This document shows, piece after piece, positions 1 through 9,977 of a DNA stretch of 33,537 bases. Both the position numbers and the translations under genes were made by a program. The first letter of the stretch is position 1; each line of letters opens with the position of its first letter. This DNA comes from Phycisphaerales bacterium (GTDB taxonomy: Bacteria > Planctomycetota > Phycisphaerae > Phycisphaerales > UBA1924): positions 1-33,537 of the forward strand of contig JAGQOH010000037.1 in NCBI GenBank assembly GCA_020427635.1. The letters are read 5' to 3'. Below the pieces are notes generated by a model that was given only the letters and a program-made list of their open reading frames with translations, was not told the origin of the DNA and searched no databases.

Positions 1-2697
1 GGTCAGTGGTGAGCGAACGACCACGCTTTCGATCCCGAGTTCCTCGATCTTTGCGGCGGCCGAGGCGGTGATCATCTCGTTCTCTGCGACGATGATCTCG
101 TCGGTGATCGGGTTGATGATGTTGTGACGGCTGACGCGCCCGATGATGAGATCGCGCAAAGGGACATCGATCTCTTCGCCGCGACGAATGGCCTTCTTCG
201 TGATGCCGCGCTTCGAGCCACAGTCATACTCCGAAACGATCACAGACTGCGCCACGTCGCACAGCTTGCGCGTGAGGTAGCCCGAGTCGGCGGTCTTCAG
301 CGCGGTATCCGCCAGACCCTTACGAGCACCGTGGGTGGATGAGAAGTACTCAAGCACGGTCAGCCCCTCGCGGAAGTTCGCGCGAATGGGCGTCTCGATG
401 ATCTCACCCGAAGGCTTGGCCATCAGGCCACGCATGCCCGCGAGCTGCTGCATCTGTGAGATGTTGCCGCGCGCGCCCGAGTCGCTCATGAGGTAGACCG
501 GGTTGAGGTAGTGCTTGCCTTCCTTGTTTTCGATCGAGACGTACTCGTCAGCATCACTGCGCCGATCGTGCTTCAGCGTCTCGACCAGCGCCTTGGTCAC
601 CTGCTCGCGGCAGTGTGCCCAAATGTCAAGCAACTGGTTGTAGCGCTCGCGAGCGGTAATGAGACCGCGTTCGAAGTTGCGCTTCACCTTGTCGGCACGC
701 TTCTGTGACTCGGCAAGCAGGTCGACCTTCGCGTTCGGGATGCGCAAGTCGGTGACACCGAACGACAAACCGGCAAGCGTCGACCACCTGAACCCCGTGT
801 CTTTGAGGCGATCGAGCAAGTCGATCGTGTACGAGCGTCCGCAATAGCGATAGGTGTCGTCGATGACGCGCGCGGCACCCTTCTTGCCCAACGCACAGTT
901 GTAGAACGGCATGCCGTCATCCAGGATGTCCGAGAAGAGCACGCGCCCAACGGTTGTTTGCAGACGTCCCTGCGCGGGCATCGCCTCGGGCGCGGAGCCT
1001 TGCGCTTTGACCACCTGCTTGAACCGGGGCAAGCGCACGATGATCGGATCGTGCAGCGTGATCTTGCCATGGTCATACGCAAGCAGCGCCTCGTGCGCAT
1101 CCTTATACTGTGGCACGCGCTTGGGATTCGCCTTGGCGGCTTCCTCGAGATCGGGCTTGCTGACCGTGAGGAAGTACACACCCATCACGATGTCCTGCGA
1201 TGGCGAGATGATCGGCTTGCCATTCGCGGGAGAGAAGATGTTGTGCGTCGCGAGCATGAGCACATGGGCTTCCGCCTGTGCTTCGACGGACAACGGCAGG
1301 TGCACCGCCATCTGATCGCCGTCAAAGTCGGCGTTGAAGCCGGTGCAAACCAGCGGGTGAATCTGAATGGCGTTGCCTTCAACGAGCACGGGCTCGAAGG
1401 CCTGAATACCCATTCGGTGCAGCGTCGGGGCGCGGTTAAGCAACACCGGATGCTGGTAAATCACCTCTTCCAAGATGTCCCACACTTCAGGGTCACGGCG
1501 CTCGAGCATGCGCTTGGCGCTCTTGATCGTGTCGGCCAGACCATGCTCTTTGAGCTTGCGGATGATGAAGGGCTGGTAGAGCTCGAGGGCGATCTTCTTG
1601 GGCAGGCCACACTGGTGCAGCTTGAGTTCCGGACCGACGACGATGACCGAACGGGCTGAATAGTCGACGCGCTTGCCCAGCAGGTTCTCGCGGAAGCGGC
1701 CCTGCTTGCCCTTGACCATGTCGGTGAGGCTCTTGAGCGGACGGTTTGACGAGCCAAGCACCGGTCGCCGGCAACGGTTGTTGTCAAACAGCGCATCGAC
1801 CGCCTGCTGCAACATGCGCTTCTCATTGCGGATGATGACCTCGGGGGCATTGAGGTCCATCAGCTTCTTCAAGCGGTTGTTGCGGTTAATGATGCGCCGG
1901 TACAGGTCATTCAGATCGCTTGTCGCGAAGTTGCCACTCTCGAGCAACACGAGCGGACGCAGATCGGGCGGGATGACCGGAATGACATCCATGACGAGCC
2001 ACGACGGATCGTTCGACGAGCCGCGAATCTGCTCGATGAGCTTCAGACGCTTCGCGAGGTCCTTGAGCTTCTGCTTGGAGCGTGTGGCCTTGATGCCATC
2101 GCGCAGCTCCTTCGCCTCGGCGGTGAGGTCCATGCCCGCGATGAGTTCGCGCACGGCTTCAGCGCCCATGAGGGCCTTGAACGCCGAGCCATACTTCTCG
2201 TAGGCGACGCGATGCTCCTCCTCGGTCAACAGCTGGCGATTCGTCAGCTCGGTATCGCCCGGATCGACGACGACGTAGTCCTGGAAGTAGACGACCTTTT
2301 CGATGTCGCTGGTCTTCATGCCGAGCAGCGTGCCTAGACGCGAGGGCATGCTCTTGAAGAACCAGATGTGAACGATGGGCGCCGCCAGGTTGATGTGGCC
2401 CATGCGCTTGCGCCGAACGCGCGAGTGCGTGACCTTCACGCCGCAACGATCACAGATGATGCCCTTGTACTTCGTGCCCTTGAACTTGCCGCAGGCGCAC
2501 TCATAGTCACGTTCAGGCCCGAAGATGCGCTCGCAGAACAAACCGTCCTTTTCAGGGCGGTATGTGCGATAGTTGATCGTTTCGGGCTTCTTGACCTCAC
2601 CGAAAGACCAAGAGCGAATGTCATTGGGGGACGCGAGCGTCACGCGGACGCGCGAGAAATCATTCACTCGGTCGAATACGGCTTCATTCATCGTCAT
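1..2697 (-). CDS. rpoC: RNA polymerase subunit beta' (partial, C-terminus off the left edge)
   Basis: This is the largest catalytic subunit of RNA polymerase. The first 899 codons are present and the frame is still open at base 1, so about the last third (family length is roughly 1,400 residues) lies outside the window. The N-terminal zinc site has cysteines C67, C69, C82 and C85. The catalytic loop NADFDGDQ is at residues 455-462, with the three Mg-binding aspartates D457, D459 and D461 intact. The trigger-loop/bridge-helix side includes a [19 protein letters not shown] stretch. Two in-frame ATGs (2697 and 2691) are possible; 2697 is preferred because GGAG lies 5 nt before it. It lies 112 bp downstream of a lipoprotein gene rather than directly after rpoB. 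No terminator is seen in that gap, so it is probably transcribed with the upstream genes. Confidence 0.98.
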   Translation of the reverse strand, partial: MTMNEAVFDRVNDFSRVRVTLASPNDIRSWSFGEVKKPETINYRTYRPEKDGLFCERIFGPERDYECACGKFKGTKYKGIICDRCGVKVTHSRVRRKRMGHINLAAPIVHIWFFKSMPSRLGTLLGMKTSDIEKVVYFQDYVVVDPGDTELTNRQLLTEEEHRVAYEKYGSAFKALMGAEAVRELIAGMDLTAEAKELRDGIKATRSKQKLKDLAKRLKLIEQIRGSSNDPSWLVMDVIPVIPPDLRPLVLLESGNFATSDLNDLYRRIINRNNRLKKLMDLNAPEVIIRNEKRMLQQAVDALFDNNRCRRPVLGSSNRPLKSLTDMVKGKQGRFRENLLGKRVDYSARSVIVVGPELKLHQCGLPKKIALELYQPFIIRKLKEHGLADTIKSAKRMLERRDPEVWDILEEVIYQHPVLLNRAPTLHRMGIQAFEPVLVEGNAIQIHPLVCTGFNADFDGDQMAVHLPLSVEAQAEAHVLMLATHNIFSPANGKPIISPSQDIVMGVYFLTVSKPDLEEAAKANPKRVPQYKDAHEALLAYDHGKITLHDPIIVRLPRFKQVVKAQGSAPEAMPAQGRLQTTVGRVLFSDILDDGMPFYNCALGKKGAARVIDDTYRYCGRSYTIDLLDRLKDTGFRWSTLAGLSFGVTDLRIPNAKVDLLAESQKRADKVKRNFERGLITARERYNQLLDIWAHCREQVTKALVETLKHDRRSDADEYVSIENKEGKHYLNPVYLMSDSGARGNISQMQQLAGMRGLMAKPSGEIIETPIRANFREGLTVLEYFSSTHGARKGLADTALKTADSGYLTRKLCDVAQSVIVSEYDCGSKRGITKKAIRRGEEIDVPLRDLIIGRVSRHNIINPITDEIIVAENEMITASAAAKIEELGIESVVVRSPLT

Positions 2698-2787
2698 GGC
2701 GTCTCCGATGCATCAAATGCGCAGGGCAGACTGCGAGCAAGCAACTCACACAGGCATCTCGTTTTCCAACAGGTCGTCGCGGGCGTG

Positions 2788-2803
2788 CGGCTCAAGGGAG
2801 CCG
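2788..2803 (-). other. Small hairpin between the lipoprotein gene and rpoC
   Basis: A perfect 6-bp stem (CGGCTC/GAGCCG) with a 4-nt loop lies just after the lipoprotein stop codon on the minus strand. It is not followed by a T-run, so it does not look like an intrinsic terminator. It could protect or process the mRNA between the two genes, but it may be chance in GC-rich DNA. Confidence 0.3.
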
Positions 2804-2809
2804 GCGGTA

Positions 2810-3379
2810 TCACTTGGGCGTCGAGGGCAACCCCGCCGCTCCGCCACCAAACAGCTGCCCGGGCGCGACCACCATCCACTTCCCGTTCGGCTGCTTGTTG
2901 AGCGTGACCATGAGCGGTTCGGCGCCATTGCCACGCCGGACGGTCGCCTGCGCGAAGTTTCCTTCGGTCTGCGTCACCTCGCCCTTGGCCTCCTTCCAGG
3001 GGCCAAGCAACGTGGTGCGTGTCAACTCGAGCGCCATCTCGGCGCCTTGCATCTGGTTATCAACCTTGTCGAGCAAGTTCTCCCACATCCGCGACATGTC
3101 GACCAGTTCCTCGCGGCCCTCGCAGGCCTCGTCGCACATTTCGACCGCCGTGAGGAAGTCCTCAAGCTGCACCGCTTCTACCCAAGTATCGAGTGTCGCC
3201 TGCGGCCCCGAGGCATCCACCGGCGGCTTTGCGGGCACCGGCGTCGCATTACCGTTGGTATTGCTCGACGGCGTGGGGTTCGCAGCCCCACCGGCGTTGG
3301 CGCCCTTCTCCTTGCAGCCTGACATGAACGTCGCCGATGCCAGCGCCGCCACCATCACCATCGTGCGAAAACCAATCAT
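2810..3379 (-). CDS. Small lipoprotein of unknown function inserted between rpoB and rpoC
   Basis: The protein is 189 residues long. It begins with a hydrophobic signal followed by a lipobox-like FMSGC, so Cys22 is the probable lipidated residue. Next come a Gly/Asn/Thr/Pro-rich linker and a folded domain from about residue 55 (ATLDTWVEAVQLEDF onward), whose pattern resembles small NTF2-like/DUF4878-type envelope lipoproteins. That family assignment is only a suggestion. The start at 3379 is chosen over the longer frame from 3478 because it places the signal peptide at the N-terminus and has a purine-rich GGGGGG ribosome site about 7 nt before it. The gene lies 120 bp after the rpoB stop and 112 bp before rpoC, all on the same strand, so it is probably cotranscribed with the polymerase genes. 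Its role is unknown. Confidence 0.85.
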   Translation of the reverse strand: MIGFRTMVMVAALASATFMSGCKEKGANAGGAANPTPSSNTNGNATPVPAKPPVDASGPQATLDTWVEAVQLEDFLTAVEMCDEACEGREELVDMSRMWENLLDKVDNQMQGAEMALELTRTTLLGPWKEAKGEVTQTEGNFAQATVRRGNGAEPLMVTLNKQPNGKWMVVAPGQLFGGGAAGLPSTPK

Positions 3380-3499
3380 TGCTCGGCCCCCCTGTTTCGA
3401 CCAGCCCGGACGCGCCGGTGCGGTCATCCGCCTGGTGATTTCCGTGCCTTGCGATGCGCATCGACTTGCGAGGCCCACCGCACTTCCCCTGACCGCCGG

Positions 3500-6400
3500 T
3501 TACAACAGGCTTGGTTCGTCGGTGCGCTCTTTCTCAAGCGCCACGTTCAGCCCCAGCCCTTTCAACTCATTGCACAACACGTCGAACGCGACGGGCATGC
3601 CCGCCTCGAGCGTGTTCGTGCCCTTGACCATCGACTCGTAGATCTTCGTGCGGCCTTCCACGTCGTCGCTCTTGACGGTGAGCAACTCTTGCAAGATGTA
3701 GGCAGCCCCATACGCTTCCAGGCCCCACACTTCCATCTCGCCGAAACGCTGGCCGCCCGTGCGCGCCTTGCCACCCAGCGGCTGCTGCGTGATGAGCGAG
3801 TACGGTCCTGTCGCACGCGCGTGGATCTTGTCATCGACAAGGTGATGCAGCTTCAGCATGTACATGTGGCCGACGGTCGTCTTCTGGCTAAACGGCTCGC
3901 CCGTGCGCCCGTCAAACAGCTGCACCTTGCCGCCCTTGGGCATGCGCGCCAGCAGTTCACGATGCTGCGGGTGGGTGCCCTCGCGCTCGTGGCGCGACAA
4001 CTCCGACTCCACATGGGCATTGGCTTCCTCAATCGCAGCATGCACTTCTTGCTCGGTGGCACCGTCGAACACGGGCGTGACCGCCTGGAATCCCAGCACG
4101 GTCGCGGCCCAGCTGAGGTGCGTCTCCAGAATCTGCCCGACATTCATGCGCGAAGGCACGCCAAGCGGATTGAGCAAGACGTCAACCGGCGTGCCATCTT
4201 CCATAAACGGCATGTCCGCCTCGGGCACGATGCGAGCGATCACGCCCTTGTTGCCGTGACGCCCGGCCATCTTGTCGCCCACCGAGAGCGCACGCTTGGT
4301 GGCGATATAGATCTTCACCATTTCGAGCACGCCAGACGGCAGCTCGTCGCCGCGCTTCATGTGCGCCAGCTTGCGCTCCTTCTCCTTCTCCACCGCCTTG
4401 ATGCGCGGCCAGAACTGGGAGTGCAGTTTGTCGGCGCGATCTTTGGCTTCCTTCGACCCCTTGACCCAGCCCATGTCGAAGTTCTGGATCTGCTCGATCA
4501 ACACCGCCAGGATGTCGGAGGCGCCCACGCGCTGACGCGTACTCGGGTCGACCATCTCGGAGCCCGTCACGTGGTTGATCGCTTCGACCATCTCACGGAA
4601 GATGCGCACCGCTTTCTCATCCATCTGCTGGCCGTACTCAGCCATCGACGACTTCAGCGCCTTCTTCTGCTCGTCGCTCATATGCACGCGACGGCTGAAT
4701 CGCTTGGCGCCGATGACCACGCCCTCCTTGCCCGAAGGCAGTTCGAGCGAGTCGTTCTTCACATCTTCGCCGGCGCGGCCAAAGATCGCGTGAAGCAGCT
4801 TCTCTTCGGGCGTGAGTTCGCTCTTGCTCTTCGGGCTCACCTTGCCAACCAGAATGTCGCCAGGACCGACACGTGCGCCAACGCGGATCACACCGTGGTC
4901 ATCCAAGTTGCGCAGCATCTTCTCGGAGACGTTCGGGATGTCTCGCGTGAACTCTTCGCGACCGAGCTTGGTCTCGCGCACTTCGACTTCGAAGGAGTCG
5001 ATGTGGATCGAGGTAAACGTATCGTCCTTGACGAGACGTTCGGAGATGACGATCGCGTCTTCGAAGTTGTAACCGTCGTAGGTCACGAACGCGACGAGCG
5101 GGTTCTTGCCGATCGCCAGTTCGCCCATCACGGTCGACGGGCCATCCGCGATGATGTCGCCCGCCTGCACTTCCTGACCCAGCTTCACGACGGGGCGCTG
5201 GTTGAGGCAAGTGCGCTCATTCAGGCCCGCGAACTTGCGCAGCACATACTCATCGGCATTGTCGATGATGATGCGCTCGGCATCGACAAAGGTGACTTCG
5301 CCACCACGCTTGGCGGTGATGACCATGCCCGAGTTCTTGCCGATCGCCTTCTCAAGCCCCGTGCCCACGCGCGGCGGATCGCTGCGCAACAGCGGAACCG
5401 CCTGGCGCTGCATGTTCGAACCCATCAGCGCGCGGTTGGCATCGTCATGCTCGAGGAACGGAATCAAGGCCGCCGACACACCCACGATCTGCTTCGGGGA
5501 GATGTCGATGTAGTCGACCTCGTCGGCATTCACTTCCGCCAGTTCACCACCCACGCGCGCTAGCACCGCACCTTCGGCCAGCTTGCCATCGAGTGACAGC
5601 GACTCAGCGGGCGCCAGCACCGCTCGCATTTCTTCGTCCGCGCGCAGATACGCAATCTGCTCAGTGACCTTGCCCTTTTCGACCTTGCGATAGGGCGTGC
5701 GCAGGAAGCCGTACTCATCCGTCTCGGAGTAGATACCAAGCGAGACGATGAGACCAATGTTCGTGCCTTCGGGAGTCTCGATGGGACACACGCGCCCGTA
5801 GTGCGAGATGTGAACGTCGCGAACCTCAAAGCCCGCGCGCTTGCGATTCAAGCCGCCCGGCCCAAGCGCGCTCAAGCGACGCTCATGCACCAGCGACGAG
5901 ATCGGATTCGTCTGGTCGACGACCTGGCTCAGTTCCGAGCGCCCGAAGAAGAAATCAATCGCTGACGAAATCGACTTGCTGTTCACAAGGTCGGCAATCT
6001 TCGTCAGTTCGTCGGGCTCCTTGACGCTCATGCGTTCCTGCACGGTGCGGCGGAGCTTGAGGAAACCCTTACGCATTTCCTCCGTCGCAAGCTCATCAAG
6101 CGTGCGCAGACGCCGGTTGCCAAGGTGATCGATGTCGTCCACCGTCGCGATCGGACGCCCCGTCTTGGGATCTGGGCGCTTCGAGCGCAGATCGAGCATG
6201 TACTGCACAACGCGCAGGAAATCCTCCGCGCGGATGAACATCTGATCTTCCGGCACATCCAGGTCAAACTTACGGTTGATGCGGAAGCGCCCCACGCGAC
6301 CCAGGCGATACCGGTTCTCATCGAGGAACTTCTCAGCAAAGAGCTGCTTGGCCTTTTCGACCTGCGGCGGATTGCCCGGACGCAGGCGCGTATAGATCTT

Positions 6401-7312
6401 CAAGAGCGCCGCTTCAAACTCCGTCGACGCTTGCTCGGCGAAGTCCTCGAGCTTCTCCTCCGCGACCGTGTTGAGGATGAGCGGATCGGACGGATCCTCG
6501 ATCGCCTTCACACTCTTCAGGCCCGAGTTCTGAATGGCCTCGAGCGTCTCGCCAATCTGGCGCCCGACATGCACGAGCTCTTCGCCCGTTTCCGTGTCGA
6601 GGATGGACTCTGCGGCCCAGTGATCCGCCGTCAGCTTGCCGACGGGGAGGTCCTTGACGTCATAGAACAAAGAGAGGATCGCGCTGGTTGAGGCGATCGA
6701 CTCATCGAGGCAGCGCAGGAAGGTCGTCGCCGACAGCTTGGTCGACTGATCGATCTTCATCGCCATGACGTCTTTCTTGGTGATCTCGATTTCGATCCAG
6801 CTGCCGCGCTCGGGGATGACGCGCGCCTTGTGCAAGGGGCGGTCACCCTCGGCGCTCTCGATCGAGAAGTCGATGCCGGGCGAACGGTGCAACTGATTGA
6901 CGATCACGCGCTCGGCGCCGTTCACGATGAACTCGCCGCCACCCATCATGATGGGGACTTCCCCGAGGTAGATCTCCTCCTCGGCAAGGTCCGGATGGTT
7001 CTGGCGGTTCAGACGCAGGCACACCCGGAAGGGCATGCCGTAGGTCAAACGCAGCTCGCGACACTCATCGGGGGTGTAGCGAGGCTCCTCGAGCGTGTAA
7101 TAGCAATACTCAAGGTGCATCGTGTCGTCGTAAGACACAATGGGAAACACCTCACGGAGCAGGGCTTCAAGGCCAAGCGTGGGATCACGCTCGTCCTGCC
7201 CCTTGGTCAATTGCAGAAAACGCTCATAGGCGTTCCCCTGCAGCTCCGTCAGATTCGGCACGGGGATCGCATCCCCCCGCTTCGCGTAGTCGCGGATCTT
7301 CAGCGCAGCCAT
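3500..7312 (-). CDS. rpoB: RNA polymerase subunit beta
   Basis: This is the second catalytic subunit of RNA polymerase, 1,270 residues and full length. The rifampicin pocket region starts at S459 ([14 protein letters not shown]) and is followed by the conserved [19 protein letters not shown]. The catalytic-site lysine region [14 protein letters not shown] and the C-terminal clamp segment ([19 protein letters not shown]) are present. The start at 7312 is chosen over ATG 7324 and the longer open frame to 7546, because a strong GAGGAAG ribosome site (7316-7322) lies directly before 7312. In the rifampicin region the residues equivalent to E. coli Q513, D516, H526 and S531 are conserved, but those at 510, 514 and 515 are Glu, Val and Val. 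It follows rplL after a 314-bp spacer with a strong hairpin and precedes a lipoprotein gene instead of rpoC. Confidence 0.98.
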   Translation of the reverse strand: MAALKIRDYAKRGDAIPVPNLTELQGNAYERFLQLTKGQDERDPTLGLEALLREVFPIVSYDDTMHLEYCYYTLEEPRYTPDECRELRLTYGMPFRVCLRLNRQNHPDLAEEEIYLGEVPIMMGGGEFIVNGAERVIVNQLHRSPGIDFSIESAEGDRPLHKARVIPERGSWIEIEITKKDVMAMKIDQSTKLSATTFLRCLDESIASTSAILSLFYDVKDLPVGKLTADHWAAESILDTETGEELVHVGRQIGETLEAIQNSGLKSVKAIEDPSDPLILNTVAEEKLEDFAEQASTEFEAALLKIYTRLRPGNPPQVEKAKQLFAEKFLDENRYRLGRVGRFRINRKFDLDVPEDQMFIRAEDFLRVVQYMLDLRSKRPDPKTGRPIATVDDIDHLGNRRLRTLDELATEEMRKGFLKLRRTVQERMSVKEPDELTKIADLVNSKSISSAIDFFFGRSELSQVVDQTNPISSLVHERRLSALGPGGLNRKRAGFEVRDVHISHYGRVCPIETPEGTNIGLIVSLGIYSETDEYGFLRTPYRKVEKGKVTEQIAYLRADEEMRAVLAPAESLSLDGKLAEGAVLARVGGELAEVNADEVDYIDISPKQIVGVSAALIPFLEHDDANRALMGSNMQRQAVPLLRSDPPRVGTGLEKAIGKNSGMVITAKRGGEVTFVDAERIIIDNADEYVLRKFAGLNERTCLNQRPVVKLGQEVQAGDIIADGPSTVMGELAIGKNPLVAFVTYDGYNFEDAIVISERLVKDDTFTSIHIDSFEVEVRETKLGREEFTRDIPNVSEKMLRNLDDHGVIRVGARVGPGDILVGKVSPKSKSELTPEEKLLHAIFGRAGEDVKNDSLELPSGKEGVVIGAKRFSRRVHMSDEQKKALKSSMAEYGQQMDEKAVRIFREMVEAINHVTGSEMVDPSTRQRVGASDILAVLIEQIQNFDMGWVKGSKEAKDRADKLHSQFWPRIKAVEKEKERKLAHMKRGDELPSGVLEMVKIYIATKRALSVGDKMAGRHGNKGVIARIVPEADMPFMEDGTPVDVLLNPLGVPSRMNVGQILETHLSWAATVLGFQAVTPVFDGATEQEVHAAIEEANAHVESELSRHEREGTHPQHRELLARMPKGGKVQLFDGRTGEPFSQKTTVGHMYMLKLHHLVDDKIHARATGPYSLITQQPLGGKARTGGQRFGEMEVWGLEAYGAAYILQELLTVKSDDVEGRTKIYESMVKGTNTLEAGMPVAFDVLCNELKGLGLNVALEKERTDEPSLL

Positions 7313-7315
7313 TGA

Positions 7316-7322
7316 CTTCCTC
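7316..7322 (-). promoter_or_regulatory. Ribosome binding site deciding the rpoB start
   Basis: GAGGAAG on the minus strand, with the GAGG core 6 nt before ATG 7312. It lies between the two candidate ATGs, so it supports the shorter start. Confidence 0.7.
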
Positions 7323-7573
7323 ATGCTCGTGTCGCGTCTTGCGAGCGCACAGCACTGCAGCGGGCGGTCGACACCGCCGGGCAGCGTGCTCCCCGGGCTT
7401 TCGGCGAAACATTGAACTGGTGCATCATCGGTGGGCGGACAATCTCGGACCGTGCAGCATAGCACCCTGGTCGGCCCGCAGCAAGTCGCGGGCCATAACC
7501 GCTCCGATCGCCCCCCTCCTGGGAGACGATCGAGAACGGCCGCCATGGGCTACCCCACGTTGTACCCCTGAAA

Positions 7574-7598
7574 CCGGGCCTGTTTGCGGCAGGCCCGG
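7574..7598 (-). terminator. Strong hairpin after rplL: probable attenuator or partial terminator
   Basis: The arms CCGGGCCTG and CAGGCCCGG form a perfect 9-bp GC-rich stem with a 7-nt loop, beginning 29 nt after the rplL stop on the minus strand. Only TTT follows the stem, so termination is likely incomplete. This fits an attenuator that lowers rpoB relative to L7/L12, as is known at this junction in E. coli. The role is inferred from position and shape. Confidence 0.6.
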
Positions 7599-7626
7599 CC
7601 CAGAATATGACCGAATCTTGTCCGAC

Positions 7627-8031
7627 TCAGGCCAACTTGACCTTCGCGCCTTGCTCTTCGAGCTTGGCCTTCAGGGCCTCGGCCTCGTCCTTGGGCAGGC
7701 CCTCCTTGACCTTCGAGTTCGCGGCGTCGACCAGGTCCTTAGCCTCCTTCAGGCCTAGGCCCGTGACCTCGCGGACCACCTTGATGACCTGGATCTTCTT
7801 GTCGCCGGCGCTTTCGAGGACGACATCGAAGGTCGACTTTTCCTCAGCAGCCGCGCCGCCGCCACCCGCCGCCGGACCCGCCATCATCACCGCGCCACCC
7901 GCTGCCGGCTCGATACCGTAGGTGTCCTTCAGGTAGTCCGCCAGGTCGACGGCTTCCTTCAGGGTCAGGCCCACGATCTCGTCGCCCAGCTTGGTGATCT
8001 TCGCGTCGAAGGTCTTTGTGTCTTCGCTCAT
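7627..8031 (-). CDS. rplL: 50S ribosomal protein L7/L12
   Basis: This is the stalk protein that recruits translation GTPases to the ribosome, present in several copies per 50S subunit. At 134 residues it is slightly longer than usual (about 120-130). The layout is standard: an N-terminal dimerisation/L10-binding helix pair ([18 protein letters not shown]), an Ala/Gly-rich flexible hinge (about residues 43-62) and the C-terminal factor-binding domain ([10 protein letters not shown] to the end, with [20 protein letters not shown]). The start at 8031 has an upstream GGAAGG/GGA site. It is separated from rplJ by 169 bp containing small hairpins and is followed by a strong hairpin before rpoB. Confidence 0.98.
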   Translation of the reverse strand: MSEDTKTFDAKITKLGDEIVGLTLKEAVDLADYLKDTYGIEPAAGGAVMMAGPAAGGGGAAAEEKSTFDVVLESAGDKKIQVIKVVREVTGLGLKEAKDLVDAANSKVKEGLPKDEAEALKAKLEEQGAKVKLA

Positions 8032-8200
8032 TGCCGCTTCATCCTTCCGACCAACATGTGTTGGCCTGCAATCCCATACTGAGAGGTCCCGGCACGCCCG
8101 GTCTTTAACCCCATTCGGGGCCAGTCAGCGTTGAGAGAGTGAATCTGTCTTTTGTGTTCTTCAGTTCCCCGAACTTGCGCTTGGGGGGGTCATTGCTTGG
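8032..8200 (-). promoter_or_regulatory. Structured rplJ-rplL intercistronic region
   Basis: No gene is seen. On the minus strand there are small hairpins: CCCC/GGGG around a GAAT loop (8109-8120), and CCAACA/TGTTGG (8051-8064) just upstream of the rplL ribosome site. This gap is long, whereas rplA-rplJ is only 12 bp, the reverse of the E. coli arrangement. A role in setting the L7/L12 to L10 ratio is plausible but unproven. Confidence 0.4.
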
Positions 8201-8746
8201 TTACGCCACCTTGGCGATCGCCTCGCCCTTTTCCAACTTGTCCTGCATGGACTTGACCGCGCCGGCGATGTTGCTTGCCGGTGCTTTGGCGCACGACGCG
8301 AGCTTGCGCGCCGGGCCCAAGACCGAGCCGACCAGCTTCGCGAGTGCCTCCTCGCGCGTCGGATACTTGCTCAGCGCTTCCACGCCCGCATGCCCGGCAA
8401 AGAGCTGGCCATCGAGCACCGCGCCCTTCATCTCGAGCTTCTCGATCTCCTTGCCCCACTTCATCAACTCGCGGGCCACATCGATCACGCTCTCGGCGCC
8501 GTAGGCCAACGCCGAAGGCCCCTTGAGCAGCGGTTCGAGCGCCGACAGCCCGGACTCGCGTACCACTTGCCTGGCAAGCGCATTGCGAATGACCGTGATC
8601 TTGATGTCCTTCTTGGCGAGTTCTTGGCGAAGCCTGTTGGTCGTGATCGCATCAATGCCGCGCACTGAGATCAACAGCGCGTCGCCGTGCCCCTCGAGGC
8701 GCTGCCCATAGTCACGAATCATGAGTGTTTTGACTGGTTTGCTCAT
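8201..8746 (-). CDS. rplJ: 50S ribosomal protein L10
   Basis: This is the stalk base protein that anchors L7/L12 dimers to 23S rRNA. At 181 residues it matches the family. The rRNA-binding N-terminal domain is recognisable (DALLISVRGIDAITTNRLRQ, then DIKITVIRNALARQV and LKGPSALAYG), followed by the helical C-terminus that binds L7/L12 dimers (ASNIAGAVKSMQDKLEKGEA). The start at 8746 has AAGGGG upstream, and that site overlaps the TAA stop of rplA. The gene follows rplA after 12 bp, so translation may be coupled to rplA. In E. coli a long leader at this position mediates L10 autoregulation; here there is no room for one. Confidence 0.98.
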   Translation of the reverse strand: MSKPVKTLMIRDYGQRLEGHGDALLISVRGIDAITTNRLRQELAKKDIKITVIRNALARQVVRESGLSALEPLLKGPSALAYGAESVIDVARELMKWGKEIEKLEMKGAVLDGQLFAGHAGVEALSKYPTREEALAKLVGSVLGPARKLASCAKAPASNIAGAVKSMQDKLEKGEAIAKVA

Positions 8747-8758
8747 GTCCCGATCCCC

Positions 8759-9475
8759 TTACGCATGCGCCTCAGCGGGCGGGGCGACGAGCACGCTCGG
8801 CGTCATCGTTCCGCTCACTGCGATCTTCTTGATGAACTGCCCTTTCACCGCCGAGGGCTTGGCCTTCGCAATCACGTTCACAAACGCTTCGAGGTTCTCG
8901 ACGAGCTTGTCGTCTGAGAAGCTCATCTTGCCGATCGGCGCGTGAATGTTCCCGAACTTGTCGTTGCGATACTCGACCTTGCCCGCGGCATATTCGGTCA
9001 CCGCCTTTGCCACATCAGGCGTCACGGTGCCCGCTTTGGGCGAAGGCATGAGGCCCTTGGGGCCAAGCACGCGACCGAGCTTCGAGATCACGCGCATCAT
9101 GTCGGGTGAAGCGACCGCCACGTCGAAATCGAAGAAGCCGCCTTCGATTTCCGCGACCAGTTCCTCGCCGCCGGCCTTGATCGCCCCGGCCGCCAACGCG
9201 TCTTTCACGACGTTCGACTGGCAGAACGCGATGACGCGCTTCTGCTTGCCAATGCCTGCGGGAAGCGCCACTGCGCCACGAATCGCCTGATCAGCTTGCT
9301 TGGCGTCGATGCCCAGGTGCATCACGACGTCAACGGTCTGATCAAACTTCGGGCCCTTGTATTTCTTGAGCGCGCTGATGGCGTCGGCTGCGCTCAGGGC
9401 TTCCGCCGGGCGCTGCTTGTGGTTCGCCTTCTGCCGCTTGTTCAACCGTTCGATGAGTGCTGCTGACTTCGCCAT
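8759..9475 (-). CDS. rplA: 50S ribosomal protein L1
   Basis: This protein forms the ribosomal L1 stalk that helps eject deacylated tRNA, and in many bacteria it represses its own operon. It has 238 residues, the usual length. The conserved GRVLGPKGLMPSPKAGTVTP signature and the VEYRNDKFGNIHAPIGK segment are present. The start at 9475 is chosen over the upstream in-frame ATG at 9496 because MAKSAALIERL matches typical L1 N-termini and the longer start would run into rplK. A GGAGGG site lies upstream inside the end of rplK, and the rplK stop is 4 bp before the ATG, so the two are probably translationally coupled. Confidence 0.98.
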   Translation of the reverse strand: MAKSAALIERLNKRQKANHKQRPAEALSAADAISALKKYKGPKFDQTVDVVMHLGIDAKQADQAIRGAVALPAGIGKQKRVIAFCQSNVVKDALAAGAIKAGGEELVAEIEGGFFDFDVAVASPDMMRVISKLGRVLGPKGLMPSPKAGTVTPDVAKAVTEYAAGKVEYRNDKFGNIHAPIGKMSFSDDKLVENLEAFVNVIAKAKPSAVKGQFIKKIAVSGTMTPSVLVAPPAEAHA

Positions 9476-9479
9476 GCCT

Positions 9480-9908
9480 TCAGCCCTCCACCACAATGCC
9501 CATGGACCGGGCGGTGCCTGCGATCATCCGACCTGCTGCTTCGACATCCGTCGTGTTCAGGTCTTCCAGTTTTTCTTGGGCAATCTGCAGGATCTGGGCC
9601 TTGGTCACCTTGCCGCCATTCAGATCTTGCGGCGTGCCCGAACCCTTGTCGACGCCCGCGGCTTCCTTGAGCAGGGCCGATGCCGGCGAACTCTTGATGA
9701 CAAAGTCGAAGGAGCGGTCGGTGTACACCGTGATGATGCATCCGACGATCTTGCCCTTCTTGTCCGCCGTCGCAGCATTGAACTGCTGGATGAACTGACC
9801 CGGATTCACGCCGTTGCCGCCCAGCGCAGGACCCAACGGTGGTCCTGGCGTCGCGGTGCCGCCCGGCGCCATCACCTTGAATGACTTGACAACTTCTTTC
9901 TTGGCCAT
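9480..9908 (-). CDS. rplK: 50S ribosomal protein L11
   Basis: This protein binds the GTPase-associated region of 23S rRNA. It has 142 residues. The N-terminal domain carries the conserved proline/glycine signature GPPLGPALGGNGVNPGQF, and the C-terminal RNA-binding domain contains KGSGTPQDLNGGKVTKAQ and the GTARSMGIVVEG end. The start at 9908 (MAKKEVVKSFKV) is chosen over the open extension to 9971 because of family match and the GGAGGTGGAG site just upstream. It is the first gene of the cluster here. Its leader has two hairpins (9936-9977). In many bacteria secE-nusG precede rplK; here the next gene upstream is an unrelated ALDC-like gene. Confidence 0.98.
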   Translation of the reverse strand: MAKKEVVKSFKVMAPGGTATPGPPLGPALGGNGVNPGQFIQQFNAATADKKGKIVGCIITVYTDRSFDFVIKSSPASALLKEAAGVDKGSGTPQDLNGGKVTKAQILQIAQEKLEDLNTTDVEAAGRMIAGTARSMGIVVEG

Positions 9909-9935
9909 CTGTGCTCCACCTCCCACGCCAGTTCT

Positions 9936-9977
9936 GTTCGTCGAGGCGACGAACCGCAGTGTCGCGGCCAAGCGACA
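9936..9977 (-). promoter_or_regulatory. Two adjacent perfect hairpins in the rplK leader
   Basis: Reading the minus strand, TGTCGC/GCGACA (9960-9977, 6-nt loop) is followed 5 nt later by GTTCGTCG/CGACGAAC (9936-9954, 3-nt loop), ending 27 nt before the rplK start. Both stems are mismatch-free. This is where L1 binds its own mRNA in bacteria that autoregulate rplK-rplA, so an L1 operator is a reasonable guess. I could not match the known L1-binding consensus by eye. Confidence 0.5.

Larger units (their letters stand above)
7313..7626 (-). other. rplL-rpoB intergenic leader (314 bp)
   Basis: There is no convincing gene here; the rpoB frame stays open to 7546 but shows no family similarity before 7312. 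The stretch forms the 5' leader of rpoB in a position where many bacteria carry an attenuator or mRNA processing site between rplL and rpoB. The clear element in it is the hairpin at 7574-7598; no convincing promoter was identified. Confidence 0.6.

Noticed and set aside
3449..5563. 704-codon open frame on the plus strand
   Set aside because: It is antisense to rpoB, His/Arg/Leu-rich without any recognisable domain, and explained by the codon bias of the real gene.
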